Below, one piece after another: positions 49,046 to 58,226 of a stretch of 64,000 nucleotides of DNA. The stretch is taken from positions 6,657,501-6,721,500 of the forward strand of contig NZ_CP150269.1 of NCBI RefSeq assembly GCF_037976825.1, given 5' to 3'. The position numbers and the translations under genes were made by a program. The stretch comes from Paenibacillus sp. FSL K6-1330. GTDB taxonomy: Bacteria > Bacillota > Bacilli > Paenibacillales > Paenibacillaceae. Each line of letters opens with the position of its first letter. Within the stretch, counting starts at the first letter, position 1. The notes under the pieces are model-generated. The model searched no databases. It saw nothing but the letters and a program-made list of their open reading frames with translations, and was not told the origin of the DNA.

Positions 49046-49346
49046 AAAAAACGCCCCTGCAGCTTATCGCTGCAGAGGCGCTAGACCGCGGTTCCACTCT
49101 GCTTAGAACCGGCACAAGCCTCCTCCCTTCGTCAGGGACGGATTCTACCGATTCTCTTCATGTCATTAACGGCAGACGACCGGCATGATCTAACGATTGT
49201 GTTCGCTTCAACCATGCAGCTCACAGGTGCATTTCCGCTGCAGGCGACGGGACAACTCTCAGCCGGCAAATTCAAGTGGTCCTTGTCTTCTGCCGATTGT
49301 CCTCTCTGGAACGTGCCTGTTTTACGCGTACTTCTCCTGATCGTAG
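49046..49346 (-). ncRNA. T-box leader, tRNA-Cys specific, upstream of cysE-cysS
   Basis: On the minus strand the parts come in T-box order: stem I base with GAGAAGTA (49329-49336), a GAAATGCA specifier region whose codon TGC (49229-49231) is Cys, the T-box AGAGTGGAACCGCGGT (49085-49100), then a terminator, CGCCTCTGCAGC/GCTGCAGGGGCG (49069-49080 with 49052-49063), and six T (49046-49051). Uncharged tRNA-Cys should favour read-through into cysE-cysS. The same arrangement between gltX and cysE is known in B. subtilis. Confidence 0.93.
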
Positions 49347-49400
49347 CTTTTGTACGTTTATATTTGTTGATCTATGTGAAGGAAACAACGCTCTATAGAA

Positions 49401-49548
49401 CGCTGCGCTGACGGATTGTGCTTCCGATCGCTGTTGCCTTCCGATTTCTTTAACGATATCACATAGGTGGAAATCGGAAGACAAAGGCGAACGCTTCGCT
49501 TCTACAGCACAATTCCGTCCTCTCCGCTGCTTCTCCGTATGAGTTGTT
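49401..49548 (+). repeat. Structured dispersed repeat, family B, copy 1
   Basis: About 148 nt, closely matching 57900-58048 at its ends and junctions (CGATCGCTGTT; AAGGCGAACGCT; TTCCGTCCTCTCCGCTG). Outer stem CGGATTGTGCT (49412-49422) with AGCACAATTCCG (49506-49517). Inner stem 49434-49448 with 49470-49484, 14 of 15 paired. Small third stem GCGAA/TTCGC. It lies between gltX and the T-box. The remaining 100 nt up to gltX shows nothing recognisable. Confidence 0.8.
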
Positions 49549-49651
49549 GCTACCTAACCTAGATCAAAGAATATTTCACTTATAGTTTGGTGTAATTATA
49601 ACTGATGATATACGGGCTGACAAGGAACGTTTATTCGAAGAAGCGCCCGAA

Positions 49652-51115
49652 TTATGCGCCCTTGATCTGAGAACGCAAACGGTCAAGCACACGATCCTTA
49701 CCAAGCAGCCAAATCGTCTGGTTCAGGTCCCGGCCATGAGTTTGTCCCGTCAAGGCTACGCGGATCGGCATAAAGAGCTGTTTGCCCTTAAATCCGGTCT
49801 CCTTCTGGACTTCCTTGATCAGTGCCGCAATCTTCGGAGCGTTAAACTCATCCGACTGCTCGATCTTCGCAAGGAATGCCGACAATACGGCGGGCACCTG
49901 CTCGCCGCCCATCACTTCAATCCCTTCGGAATCCAGCTCCAGATGTGTGCGGAAGAACACTTCCGACAGATCCACGATATCCGAAGCAGCAGTCAACTGC
50001 TCCTGATAGAGCGCCACGAGCGCGCGTGCCCATTCCTCTTGCTCGGCCGTAAGCTCGGACGGCAAGCGACTGGCTTTCTGCAAATGCGGAATGGCTAGAT
50101 CGGCAATCCGATCCGGATCCGCATTCTTGATATACGTGTTGTTCAGATGAGCCAGCTTGTTTGTATCGAATACCGCCGGGCTCTTGGATAATCGATGCTC
50201 ATCAAAGATCGAGATCAACTGCTCTTGGGAGAACACTTCCTCTTCCCCTTCCGGAGACCAGCCAAGCAGCGAGATGAAGTTGAACAGCGCTTCAGGCAAA
50301 TAGCCAAGCTGGTCATACTGCTCAATGAACTGAATAATCGATTCATTACGCTTGCTCAGCTTCTTATGATCCTCGCCCACGATCAGGGTCATATGTCCGA
50401 ACTGAGGCGGCTCCCAGCCAAAGGCTTCATAGATCATCAGCTGACGCGGCGTATTGGAGATATGATCCTCCCCGCGGAGCACATGGCTGATCTTCATCAG
50501 ATGATCGTCCAAAGCTACAGCGAAATTGTAGGTAGGAATGCCGTCTTTTTTAACGATGACGAAGTCGCCCGTCTCTTTGCTGTTAAACGAAATCGTGCCC
50601 TTCACCATATCATCGAACGTGTAGATACGATCTTCTGGAACGCGGAAGCGGATGCTGGCCACACGACCTTCAGCCTCAAGTGCCTGACGCTGCTCTTCCG
50701 TCAAATCCCGGTGCTTCCCGGAATAGCGCGGTGTTTCGCCGCGAGCCATCTGCTCTTCCCGCTCCTGCTCCAGCTCTTCCTCCGTGCAATAGCAGCGGTA
50801 AGCAAGCCCGCGATCCAGAAGGTCCTGCCAATACTCTTTATAAATATCAAGACGCTCGGTCTGGCGATAAGGTCCGTACTCGCCTCCGACATCCACGCTC
50901 TCATCCCAGTCCATACCCAGCCACTTCAAGTATTTCAGCTGGCTTTGCTCTCCGCCTTCTACGTTGCGTTTTACATCTGTATCCTCGATGCGGATAATGA
51001 ATTTCCCGTTGTTCTTGCGGGCAAATAAATAATTGAATAATGCCGTTCTGGCATTGCCGATATGTAAATGTCCCGTTGGACTCGGTGCATAGCGCACGCG
51101 GACTTCTCCGGTCAT
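49652..51115 (-). CDS. gltX: Glutamyl-tRNA synthetase
   Basis: The 487-residue class I enzyme has the [10 protein letters not shown] signature and KKLSKRNES loop. In Firmicutes GltX charges both tRNA-Glu and tRNA-Gln, the latter being corrected by GatCAB; sequence alone does not prove this here. It follows ispF by a 69-nt gap and precedes the cysE T-box, as in B. subtilis. Confidence 0.98.
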   Translation of the reverse strand: MTGEVRVRYAPSPTGHLHIGNARTALFNYLFARKNNGKFIIRIEDTDVKRNVEGGEQSQLKYLKWLGMDWDESVDVGGEYGPYRQTERLDIYKEYWQDLLDRGLAYRCYCTEEELEQEREEQMARGETPRYSGKHRDLTEEQRQALEAEGRVASIRFRVPEDRIYTFDDMVKGTISFNSKETGDFVIVKKDGIPTYNFAVALDDHLMKISHVLRGEDHISNTPRQLMIYEAFGWEPPQFGHMTLIVGEDHKKLSKRNESIIQFIEQYDQLGYLPEALFNFISLLGWSPEGEEEVFSQEQLISIFDEHRLSKSPAVFDTNKLAHLNNTYIKNADPDRIADLAIPHLQKASRLPSELTAEQEEWARALVALYQEQLTAASDIVDLSEVFFRTHLELDSEGIEVMGGEQVPAVLSAFLAKIEQSDEFNAPKIAALIKEVQKETGFKGKQLFMPIRVALTGQTHGRDLNQTIWLLGKDRVLDRLRSQIKGA

Positions 51116-51184
51116 TGTAACCCCTCCGCTTCCCTATTCTTTCAAGATTCCTCGCTCAAAAAACTCCCTTATTGAACACATACT

Positions 51185-51673
51185 TCAAGATGATAGCATA
51201 CCTTTTACGAGGCAGACAACCGATTGCGCGGCGATACCTTCGCCCCTGCCAGCAAACCCGAGCTGCTCGGTGGTGGTCGCCTTCACGTTAACCTGATCCA
51301 CCTCGGCATCCAGCGCTTTGGCGATCACTTCCGCCATTTGCGGAATATATGGTGCCATCTTCGGCTTCTGTGCAATTATCGTAGAATCGATATTACCAAG
51401 TGTATACCCGCGTTCCTTCGCCATGACCCATACCTGTTCCAAAAGCTTCAGGCTGTCGGCGTCTTTAAAGGCAGGATCGTTATCGGGAAAGTGACGACCA
51501 ATGTCGCCAAGCCCAAGCGCTCCCAAAATCGCGTCCGTTACGGCGTGCAGCAGCACGTCGGCATCGGAGTGCCCGAGAAGCCCCTTGTCATAAGGAATCG
51601 TGACGCCTCCGATGATGCACGGCCTTCCTTCTACGAGCTGATGTACGTCAAACCCCTGTCCTACTCGAATCAT
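51185..51673 (-). CDS. ispF: 2-C-methyl-D-erythritol 2,4-cyclodiphosphate synthase
   Basis: IspF (162 residues) acts fifth in the MEP isoprenoid pathway. Seen: [11 protein letters not shown] with metal ligands D and [29 protein letters not shown], and [17 protein letters not shown]. Its start overlaps the ispD stop by 4 nt, so the pair is translationally coupled. Confidence 0.98.
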   Translation of the reverse strand: MIRVGQGFDVHQLVEGRPCIIGGVTIPYDKGLLGHSDADVLLHAVTDAILGALGLGDIGRHFPDNDPAFKDADSLKLLEQVWVMAKERGYTLGNIDSTIIAQKPKMAPYIPQMAEVIAKALDAEVDQVNVKATTTEQLGFAGRGEGIAAQSVVCLVKGMLSS

Positions 51674-52365
51674 CCCATGTCCTCTCCCTTACGTTTCTGT
51701 AAAAAAGCTGCATATTCCAGATCCTCCGGTGTGGTGATCTTAATATTGCTGTATTTCCCCTCCACCACGGTTACCGGATGTCCTGCTCGCTCCATCAGCA
51801 TGGCATCGTCAGTGCCTGTAAACCCATCCTTCGCAGCAGCCTCATGTGCAGACAGCAAGTCGGAAAGACGAAAAGCCTGTGGGGTCTGGACGGCCCACAG
51901 ACTTTGACGGTCGGGGGTGCCTGTAATCAGCCCCTTACCGTTCACCTGTTTAATCGTATCCTTCACGGGGACCCCAAGTACCGAGGCGCCCTCACGGATT
52001 GCCGCATCGCGGCAGGCTTCAATTTCCTCTTGCGTTACAAACGGCCTTACGCCGTCATGTATCATTACCCACTCTGAAGAAATTTGCTTGATGCCCTGGT
52101 ATACGGACTGCTGCCTCTCGCTTCCCCCGGGGATTACAGCGGACACCTTGTTCAAACTGTATTCCTGAATCCAGGATTCGCAGCGAGGGACATCCTCTAT
52201 CCCCGTCACAAGCACAATTTCCTGCAGCCATGGTATCCGGCTGAATGCTTCAAGCGTATGAACGATAATGGGCTTTCCATTCAGAGCCAAGTACTGCTTG
52301 CTCTCCCGGGTGCCCATCCTCGTTCCTTTTCCCGCCGCTACAATAACAGCGCCGAAGTTACTCAT
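51670..52365 (-). CDS. ispD: 2-C-methyl-D-erythritol 4-phosphate cytidylyltransferase
   Basis: IspD (about 231 residues) adds CMP to MEP in the isoprenoid pathway. Nucleotidyltransferase motifs: [30 protein letters not shown] and [17 protein letters not shown] 52365 is chosen; a TTG one codon earlier has slightly better spacing to the AGGAG and could be the true start. Confidence 0.97.
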   Translation of the reverse strand: MSNFGAVIVAAGKGTRMGTRESKQYLALNGKPIIVHTLEAFSRIPWLQEIVLVTGIEDVPRCESWIQEYSLNKVSAVIPGGSERQQSVYQGIKQISSEWVMIHDGVRPFVTQEEIEACRDAAIREGASVLGVPVKDTIKQVNGKGLITGTPDRQSLWAVQTPQAFRLSDLLSAHEAAAKDGFTGTDDAMLMERAGHPVTVVEGKYSNIKITTPEDLEYAAFLQKRKGEDMG

Positions 52366-52442
52366 CAAGCACCAAACTCCTGTCTCACCCAACACGTCCC
52401 AAACGGACGAATAGCGGATATGTATATCCCCATCATACCCCT

Positions 52443-53531
52443 TTACTGGGCTTTTTCCAACAGTTTTGGTTTCGCGAAGATCATCCGGCCCGCCGAGGTT
52501 TGCAGTACGCTGGTAACGAGCACCTCCATCATCGTGCCGATGTACTCGCGACCGCCTTCCACGACGATCATCGTGCCGTCATCCAAATAAGCGACGCCTT
52601 GACCATGCTCCTTGCCGTCCTTGATAATCTGTACCAGAATTTCCTCCCCTGGCAGAACCACCGGCTTCACCGCGTTGGCGAGATCATTAATGTTCAGTAC
52701 CGACACACCCTGCAGCTCACATACCTTATTCAAGTTGAAATCATTCGTGACCACTTTGCCTTGAAGCACTTTGGCCAGTTTCACCAGCTTGCTGTCGACT
52801 TCGGATATTTCCTCAAAGTCCCCTTCATAAATGAGCACCTTGACGTCCAGCTCTTTCTGGATTTTGTTCAAAATATCAAGACCCCGCCGGCCGCGATTTC
52901 GCTTAAGAAGGTCTGAGGAATCCGCAATATGCTGAAGCTCCTCCAGAACAAACTCAGGTATGACAATCGTTCCTTCGATAAATCCGGTCTTGCAAATATC
53001 TGCAATTCTCCCGTCAATGATGACACTCGTATCCAAAATTTTATGTTCCTCTATGCGCCGGCCCTCAGGCTCAGCAGCTTGACTCCACTTGCCCGACATC
53101 CATAGAGAAGCCAGTTCATCCTTCTTTTCCAGTCCAATGCGAAACCCGATGTAACCACCGAGCAGCGTAATGCCAACCTGGAGCAGCTGCCCTGCTTGTC
53201 CGAGCAAGGACAACCCTGGTGACAGCAATACAGACAGCAGCAGGCCGCTCAACAGTCCGGCAGTACCCGCAGCCAGCTCATTCATCGGAATCCGGGAGAA
53301 CGAAGAGATCAGGCTGTGCAGCCATCTCGTTACCCGATCCGCTGACAGCACGCCGATCATGCCAAACAATAATCCTCCAAGCACCGCGAAGGCTCCGCTT
53401 CCCGCTGCAAATAAACCTTGTCCAAAAATAGGCGAGAGCTCTAAGAAAGACCGTTCCATTGTATGATATAACGTATACCCGCCCCATGCTCCGCATAATA
53501 CTGTAAATGCTAAAATAGCTTTTTTTACCAT
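52443..53531 (-). CDS. Membrane PIN/TRAM-domain protein (YacL family)
   Basis: The 362-residue protein has four predicted membrane helices (about residues 5-150), then a PIN nuclease domain beginning ILDTSVIIDGRIADICKTGF with conserved acidic residues, and a C-terminal TRAM domain (GEEILVQIIKDGKEHGQGVAYLDDGTMIVVE, key GQGVAYLDDGTMIVVE). The family is common in Firmicutes next to disA/ispD; substrate unknown. The ATG at 53531 is preferred to a GTG at 53543 that overlaps the AGGAGG. A family A repeat lies in its leader. Confidence 0.9.
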   Translation of the reverse strand: MVKKAILAFTVLCGAWGGYTLYHTMERSFLELSPIFGQGLFAAGSGAFAVLGGLLFGMIGVLSADRVTRWLHSLISSFSRIPMNELAAGTAGLLSGLLLSVLLSPGLSLLGQAGQLLQVGITLLGGYIGFRIGLEKKDELASLWMSGKWSQAAEPEGRRIEEHKILDTSVIIDGRIADICKTGFIEGTIVIPEFVLEELQHIADSSDLLKRNRGRRGLDILNKIQKELDVKVLIYEGDFEEISEVDSKLVKLAKVLQGKVVTNDFNLNKVCELQGVSVLNINDLANAVKPVVLPGEEILVQIIKDGKEHGQGVAYLDDGTMIVVEGGREYIGTMMEVLVTSVLQTSAGRMIFAKPKLLEKAQ

Positions 53532-53631
53532 GAGCTTCCGCACACCTCCTTTTTATACATAAATATCTTTGCTTCTATTTTCCAGTATGGTCCAATTTAT
53601 AAAGTCGTAATCGTGCCGACCCATCTTTTTT

Positions 53632-53740
53632 AAGATAAAAGTTTTCAGTGAATCCAAATGAATTGGATAATCGTAAGAAAAACATCCTCAAATATGCAGT
53701 CTATCTTCTGTAAAAGTGCGCCTATTGACGCTTTTTTATC
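53632..53740 (-). repeat. Structured dispersed repeat, family A, copy 3
   Basis: Read on the minus strand it follows copy 1 closely: GGCGCACTTTTACA, then GCAT, GAGGATGTTTTTCTTACGATTATC, and CACTGAAAACTT. Outer stem AAAAGCGTC (53727-53735) with GATGTTTTT (53678-53686) needs two G-U pairs, which exist only in RNA of this orientation. The second hairpin TCCAA/TTGGA replaces TCGAA/TTCGG of copy 1, with a swapped G-C pair. It lies in the leader of the PIN/TRAM gene, in the same direction. Confidence 0.75.
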
Positions 53741-53852
53741 CTATTTCCATATCCCCATATCCTACCGGTTTTGCCTACCCCCATCAGGCTTTGACGTGTA
53801 CTTACATCAACCTCACAAATGGAATTGACCGCCTTCGGACACCTGAAATTGG

Positions 53853-53882
53853 TTGAAATCGCCTGAAGTAGTGGAATATAAT
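53853..53882 (+). promoter_or_regulatory. Promoter of the unknown gene at 53917
   Basis: TTGAAA (53853-53858) and TATAAT (53877-53882) are 18 nt apart, 34 nt before the start codon, with a GAGGTGG ribosome binding site 8 nt before the ATG. Confidence 0.85.
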
Positions 53883-53916
53883 GAACTCAATTCATAATAT
53901 CGAGGTGGATGTATAA

Positions 53917-54312
53917 ATGAGCGCTCCTAGTTTACAGGCTTTTCAGGACCAAGTTTCCGAATTGTTGCTCCGTCACCGCAGTCTCTTGGATGTTCTGTCT
54001 AAAAATGGTCAAAGCAATGCTTCAGTCAACCGGGCCGTAACCAAGGCCATCACAGAATGCGGATGCATCGAGCTCCACGCCACAAAGCAATCCTTCGATA
54101 TGGGCGCTGATCTCGAATCAGCCCGGGAATTAGCTGGCACGCACGTCGAAGGCCATCTGTGCGAGAATTGCCGTGAAGCGGTAAGCACCGAGCTTGGCCG
54201 CAACCTATTTTATATGTCTGCTCTTGCGAATCTTCTGGACATTCAACTGGATGAGGTTGTTGACAAGGAGTCGCAGAAATGCTCCACATTGGGTATTTTC
54301 AACCTGTCGTAA
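53917..54312 (+). CDS. Unknown small protein with CxC and CxxC motifs
   Basis: This 131-residue soluble protein is not assigned. It is mostly helical, with CGC at 48-50 and CENC at 82-85 plus C122, a pattern that could hold a metal or form a redox pair. The stretch 92-119 (ELGRNLFYMSALANLLDIQLDEVV in register) resembles the last helices of MazG-like nucleotide pyrophosphohydrolases, but the usual aspartate after ELG is an arginine, so enzyme activity is doubtful. It has its own promoter, a good ribosome site and a terminator, and is the only plus-strand gene between 2.1 kb and the right end. Confidence 0.85.
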   Translation: MSAPSLQAFQDQVSELLLRHRSLLDVLSKNGQSNASVNRAVTKAITECGCIELHATKQSFDMGADLESARELAGTHVEGHLCENCREAVSTELGRNLFYMSALANLLDIQLDEVVDKESQKCSTLGIFNLS

Positions 54313-54363
54313 AGCCGCTAACATGAAAACGGTTCGTAACGGCAAGGTACTCCATGCATACAA

Positions 54364-54409
54364 AAAAAGCATTTATCTCGCTGCGCTAGCAGGGAAATAA
54401 ATGCTTTTT
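54364..54409. terminator. Bidirectional terminator between the unknown gene and pssA
   Basis: AAAAAGCATTTAT (54364-54376) pairs with ATAAATGCTTTTT (54397-54409), 13 bp, with T-runs in both directions. It serves the two convergent genes. Confidence 0.9.
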
Positions 54410-54434
54410 ATTTGGATTATGTCACAAATCTGTC

Positions 54435-55169
54435 CTATCGGTCAGAGGATTGAAAGGCCTCATCTGATTTGGGATCATCCTTTTTACGACGTTTTTTGCG
54501 GTTCAGCCTGCGGAAATTCTGTTGCAAGCCATAACCTGCGTACAGGACCAATGGCAAGAATATCAGCTTGGAGGTCTGCTCTGGTAAGAACACGGCAACC
54601 ATGACTGCGCCAATGATGACGAGCGGTGTAAATTTAATCGCTGTTTTCGGAATGCCAATCTTCTTGAAGTTCGGATACTTGACTGCGCTAACCATGAGGT
54701 AAGAAAGTAGAAGTACGGCAATAATCATATAAGTTGCTGTAATCTCTTCATGAAATAACGCCAAGGTTGCCAGCACGCCTCCCGCAGCGGGGATCGGCAG
54801 GCCGATAAAATATCCCGGTATGCCCGGACGAACATTAAATCTTGCAAGACGCAATGCGCCGCACATCGGAAATATGGCGGTCACTGTCCAAGCCAGTGCT
54901 GTATTAATATCCGTAAACGCTACGGTATACATAATGAGTGCCGGTGCTACGCCAAATGATATTACATCGGATAATGAGTCAAGTTCCTTGCCGAGCTCGC
55001 TTTGGGCATTCAATGCCCGAGCTACCCGACCGTCCAGTCCATCAAGAAGCATGGCAATGATAATCATTATGGCGGCCATACTCGTTCGACCTTCCGTCGC
55101 CAAGATGATACCAATCATTCCGAGAAACAGATTACCTAAAGTAAACATATTCGGAATTGATTTCGTCAT
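54435..55169 (-). CDS. pssA: CDP-diacylglycerol--serine O-phosphatidyltransferase
   Basis: PssA makes phosphatidylserine, the precursor of phosphatidylethanolamine. The 244-residue membrane protein has about seven hydrophobic segments and the CDP-alcohol phosphotransferase motif DG-x2-AR-x8-G-x3-D-x3-D at 46-68 (DGRVARALN ... GKELDSLSD). The C-terminus is basic (RRLNRKKRRKKDD). No psd gene for the next step is nearby. It is an insertion relative to B. subtilis, where disA is followed directly by the PIN/TRAM gene. Confidence 0.95.
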   Translation of the reverse strand: MTKSIPNMFTLGNLFLGMIGIILATEGRTSMAAIMIIIAMLLDGLDGRVARALNAQSELGKELDSLSDVISFGVAPALIMYTVAFTDINTALAWTVTAIFPMCGALRLARFNVRPGIPGYFIGLPIPAAGGVLATLALFHEEITATYMIIAVLLLSYLMVSAVKYPNFKKIGIPKTAIKFTPLVIIGAVMVAVFLPEQTSKLIFLPLVLYAGYGLQQNFRRLNRKKRRKKDDPKSDEAFQSSDR

Positions 55170-55220
55170 TTTTTTTATTCACCTCATTAATGTTACGTAC
55201 GAACATCGATTGTAGGTCTT

Positions 55221-56297
55221 TTAGATTTGTCTGTCAATAAATACTTGTTCTTGCAATCGTTTCAGGCCTTCTTTAATGGTCCGTGCGCGAACTTCACCAA
55301 TCCCGTCCACTTCATCAAGTTCATGGATGGAAGCGATCATAATGCTGGATAAATCATGGAACTGGTCGACCAGATTACGTACGATCACATTCGGAAGGCG
55401 CGGGATTTTGTTCAAAATCCGGTAACCACGCGGCAGTATTTCTTCCTCTGAAGCAGCGGCGGAAGCCGGATAGCCAAGAAGCCTTACAATATGATGAATG
55501 TCCAGCAGTTCCTCATCCGTTGAACGCTTCAACGCAAGAATGATCTCGCGGATCTTCTCCTCGCTGTACTCCCGGGCATAGTCCGCATACAGCAGCCAAG
55601 CCTCTTCCTCTATGTTGCTTACAAGCTCATCCATCTGCATGCTGATCAAACGACCTTCGTTGCCGAGCTCGTTGATATAGCGCTTGATCTCCTTCTTGAT
55701 GCGGAGCACCATCTCGACGCGCTGAATCACATTCACGACTTCCGGAATGGTGACCAATTCTTCAAATTCAGATGCCGAGAGGTTGGTAAGCGATTGATTA
55801 AGCACCACTCGGTATCGCTCCAAGGTCTGTATAGCCTGATTCGCCTTGGTTAAGATTACGCCGATTTCCTTCAATGCATACCGCAGCGATCCTTGATACA
55901 GCGTAATAATGTTTCGGCGCTGCGAGATGGACACAACCAGCTTGCCTGTCTGTTTCGCTACCCGCTCCGCTGTTCTGTGCCGTATCCCCGTCTCGATGGA
56001 AGAGATCGAAGAATCCGGAATCAACTGGGTATTCGCATATAAGATACGTTTCAAGTCTTCACTCAGGATGATGGCCCCGTCCATCTTGGCCAGCTCGTAT
56101 AAATAGTTTGGCGAAAAATCGCAGTTAATGGAGAAGCCGCCGTCAACAACTTCCATTACTTCCGGGCTGTAGCCCACAACGATCAGGGCGCCCGTCTTTG
56201 CCCGCAGCACGTTCTCCAGTCCGTCGCGAAACGGCGTTCCCGGTGCTACCAGCTTTAGCAAATCATTCATTTTGTCCAGTTGGCTCGTTTCTTTCAC
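55221..56297 (-). CDS. disA: DNA-integrity scanning diadenylate cyclase DisA
   Basis: DisA makes c-di-AMP and scans DNA before sporulation and germination. The 358-residue protein has an N-terminal DAC domain with DGA at 73-75 and RHR at 106-108, a helical spine, and a C-terminal helix-hairpin-helix ([20 protein letters not shown], key [12 protein letters not shown]). The start is GTG 56297 after an AGGGGG. It follows radA by 13 nt; RadA is known to modulate DisA. Confidence 0.97.
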   Translation of the reverse strand: MKETSQLDKMNDLLKLVAPGTPFRDGLENVLRAKTGALIVVGYSPEVMEVVDGGFSINCDFSPNYLYELAKMDGAIILSEDLKRILYANTQLIPDSSISSIETGIRHRTAERVAKQTGKLVVSISQRRNIITLYQGSLRYALKEIGVILTKANQAIQTLERYRVVLNQSLTNLSASEFEELVTIPEVVNVIQRVEMVLRIKKEIKRYINELGNEGRLISMQMDELVSNIEEEAWLLYADYAREYSEEKIREIILALKRSTDEELLDIHHIVRLLGYPASAAASEEEILPRGYRILNKIPRLPNVIVRNLVDQFHDLSSIMIASIHELDEVDGIGEVRARTIKEGLKRLQEQVFIDRQI

Positions 56298-56310
56298 CTT
56301 CGTATGCCCC

Positions 56311-57678
56311 CTAATCTAACGCAACCGCTAATGCATCTGCAACGGTGTTTACTCCTATAATTTGTATTCCTTTCGGATGCTTCCATCCCTTTAAACTCTT
56401 CTCCGGCATGAGTACGCGCTTAAAGCCCAGCTTCTCGGCTTCCCTTACCCTTTGTTCCGCTCTGGAAACGGCACGAACCTCGCCGGTCAGACCAACCTCG
56501 CCAAAGATGACATCATACGGCTTGGTCGGAATGTCGCGGAAGCTGGATGCAATGCTAACCGCTATGGCCAAATCCACCGCTGGCTCATCGAGCTTCACGC
56601 CGCCGGCAACATTCAGATAGGCGTCTTGCGTTTGCAGGTACATGCCCATCCGTTTCTCCAGCACGGCAATGATCAGATTCATGCGGTGGTGGTCCACCCC
56701 TGTGCCCATCCGGCGCGGGGACGGGAAGTGGGTTGTGGAGATGAGCGCCTGCAGCTCGACCAGAACCGGACGAGTTCCCTCCATGCTTGCAACAACGGTC
56801 GAACCGGCTACCCCTAAGGGCCGTTCAGATAAAAACAGTTCCGATGGATTCCCGACTTCCCGAAGTCCGTCCTCACCCATCTCAAAAATGCCAATCTCAT
56901 TCGTCGAACCGAAACGGTTCTTTACCGCACGAAGCAAACGGTAAGTATGGTGACGCTCTCCTTCAAAATAAAGCACACAGTCCACCATGTGCTCCAGCAT
57001 CCTTGGGCCAGCAATAGCGCCTTCCTTGGTCACATGACCGACCAGGACGGTCGCTATGCCCTTCACCTTCGCCAATCGCATGAAGCGTGCCGTACACTCC
57101 CGCACCTGGGAAACGCTGCCAGGCGCACTGGTTACCTCCGGCAAATACACCGTCTGAATGGAGTCAATGACAACAAAGCCAGGTTGCACGTTCTCAATGG
57201 CTTCCTCAATCGATTCCAGATTGGTTTCACACAGGACAAACAGCTCCGGAGACAGCGCCCCGAGCCGATCTGCACGCAGTTTGGTCTGGCGTACGGATTC
57301 CTCACCGGAAATGTACAGAACGCGAATGCCGTTCTGGGCCAATCGATTGGAGGCTTGCAGCAGCAGCGTGGATTTGCCGATGCCGGGGTCACCGCCGACT
57401 AACACCAGCGAGCCCGGAACAAGCCCGCCGCCGAGCACGCGGTTCAATTCCGCAATGCCCGTCTGGATTCTGGGTTCTTTACCGCTTTCTATATTTATGA
57501 TCGAAAGGGGTTTTTCTTTACTATGAAAAAGAGGGGAATTCATCCCCTGCGTCTTGATTACCGTCTCGGTCTCTTCTACCATGGAGTTCCATGATTGGCA
57601 GCCCGGACATTTTCCGAACCATTTAGGCGCTTCATAGCCGCACTCGGTACAGAAAAATTTCGTTTTAGTTTTTGCCAT
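56311..57678 (-). CDS. radA: DNA repair protein RadA
   Basis: RadA is a RecA-like helicase acting in branch migration. The 455-residue protein has an N-terminal zinc finger ([20 protein letters not shown]), Walker [15 protein letters not shown], the RadA motif [11 protein letters not shown], and a Lon-protease-like C-terminal domain (inactive). The ATG at 57678 has AAGGAG; the longer frame is spacer. Confidence 0.97.
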   Translation of the reverse strand: MAKTKTKFFCTECGYEAPKWFGKCPGCQSWNSMVEETETVIKTQGMNSPLFHSKEKPLSIINIESGKEPRIQTGIAELNRVLGGGLVPGSLVLVGGDPGIGKSTLLLQASNRLAQNGIRVLYISGEESVRQTKLRADRLGALSPELFVLCETNLESIEEAIENVQPGFVVIDSIQTVYLPEVTSAPGSVSQVRECTARFMRLAKVKGIATVLVGHVTKEGAIAGPRMLEHMVDCVLYFEGERHHTYRLLRAVKNRFGSTNEIGIFEMGEDGLREVGNPSELFLSERPLGVAGSTVVASMEGTRPVLVELQALISTTHFPSPRRMGTGVDHHRMNLIIAVLEKRMGMYLQTQDAYLNVAGGVKLDEPAVDLAIAVSIASSFRDIPTKPYDVIFGEVGLTGEVRAVSRAEQRVREAEKLGFKRVLMPEKSLKGWKHPKGIQIIGVNTVADALAVALD

Positions 57679-57771
57679 GTGAGTCTCCTTTATGTCGCAC
57701 ATCATTTGTCGGATTTCGTAAAACCCTGCAAAATCAGGCATTACTCAAAGTTTACCATTTCTTATAATTGG

Positions 57772-57799
57772 GCGTAAAGGTTAATTGGAAACTTTACGC
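57772..57799. repeat. Inverted repeat upstream of radA
   Basis: GCGTAAAG (57772-57779) and CTTTACGC (57792-57799), 8 bp with a 12-nt spacer, about 95 nt before the radA start. A TATAAG lies just inside on the minus strand, but the matching -35 is poor. It may be an operator or leader hairpin. No LexA box was recognised. Confidence 0.45.
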
Positions 57800-57899
57800 G
57801 AGATGAGAAGGATTTGTTTCAAATTTGAAGGGTCCGGGGCAGAACGACATTATTTTTGCTGCAATTTATCAAACATAATACATGTAAACCACACATGTC

Positions 57900-58048
57900 C
57901 GCTTCGCTGCCGGATCGTTCTTACGATCGCTGTTAAAACCAGGAAACTGGAATTGATATTATGGTGGTTTCCCGGTTTTAAAGGCGAACGCTGTCGCTTC
58001 TTCAGAACGATTCCGTCCTCTCCGCTGGGTTGATACATGAGGGTTGTT
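57900..58048 (+). repeat. Structured dispersed repeat, family B, copy 2
   Basis: Second copy of the 49401-49548 element. Outer stem CGGATCGTTCT (57911-57921) with AGAACGATTCCG (58004-58015), 11 bp with one bulged T as in copy 1. Inner stem 57933-57947 with 57967-57981, 14 of 15 paired but with a sequence unrelated to copy 1. Third stem GCGA/TCGC at about 57984-57997. It lies between the clpC terminator and radA. Confidence 0.8.
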
Positions 58049-58182
58049 TTCTTAATTCGCTTTTCATCCATATGCCTAATTATTTTATCGATAAAACAGC
58101 CTTGGTCATTGCATTCACTGACTTCTGAGCATCCAAGTCTCTGCCCCATACAAAACCTTCATCTTCCATTAACATTAAAATC

Positions 58183-58215
58183 AAAAACCCCCGCTGGTTT
58201 TAATCCAACGGGGGT
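58183..58215 (-). terminator. Terminator after clpC
   Basis: ACCCCCGTTGG/CCAGCGGGGGT stem (58205-58215 with 58187-58197, one G-T), followed by T's on the minus strand. It separates the ctsR operon from radA, unlike the continuous B. subtilis operon. Confidence 0.92.
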
Positions 58216-58226
58216 TGAAGTTACAC

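Noticed and set aside
53532..53631. Promoter for the PIN/TRAM gene
   Set aside because: TATAAA is present close to the start but no acceptable -35 at 16-18 nt was found, so no promoter is claimed.
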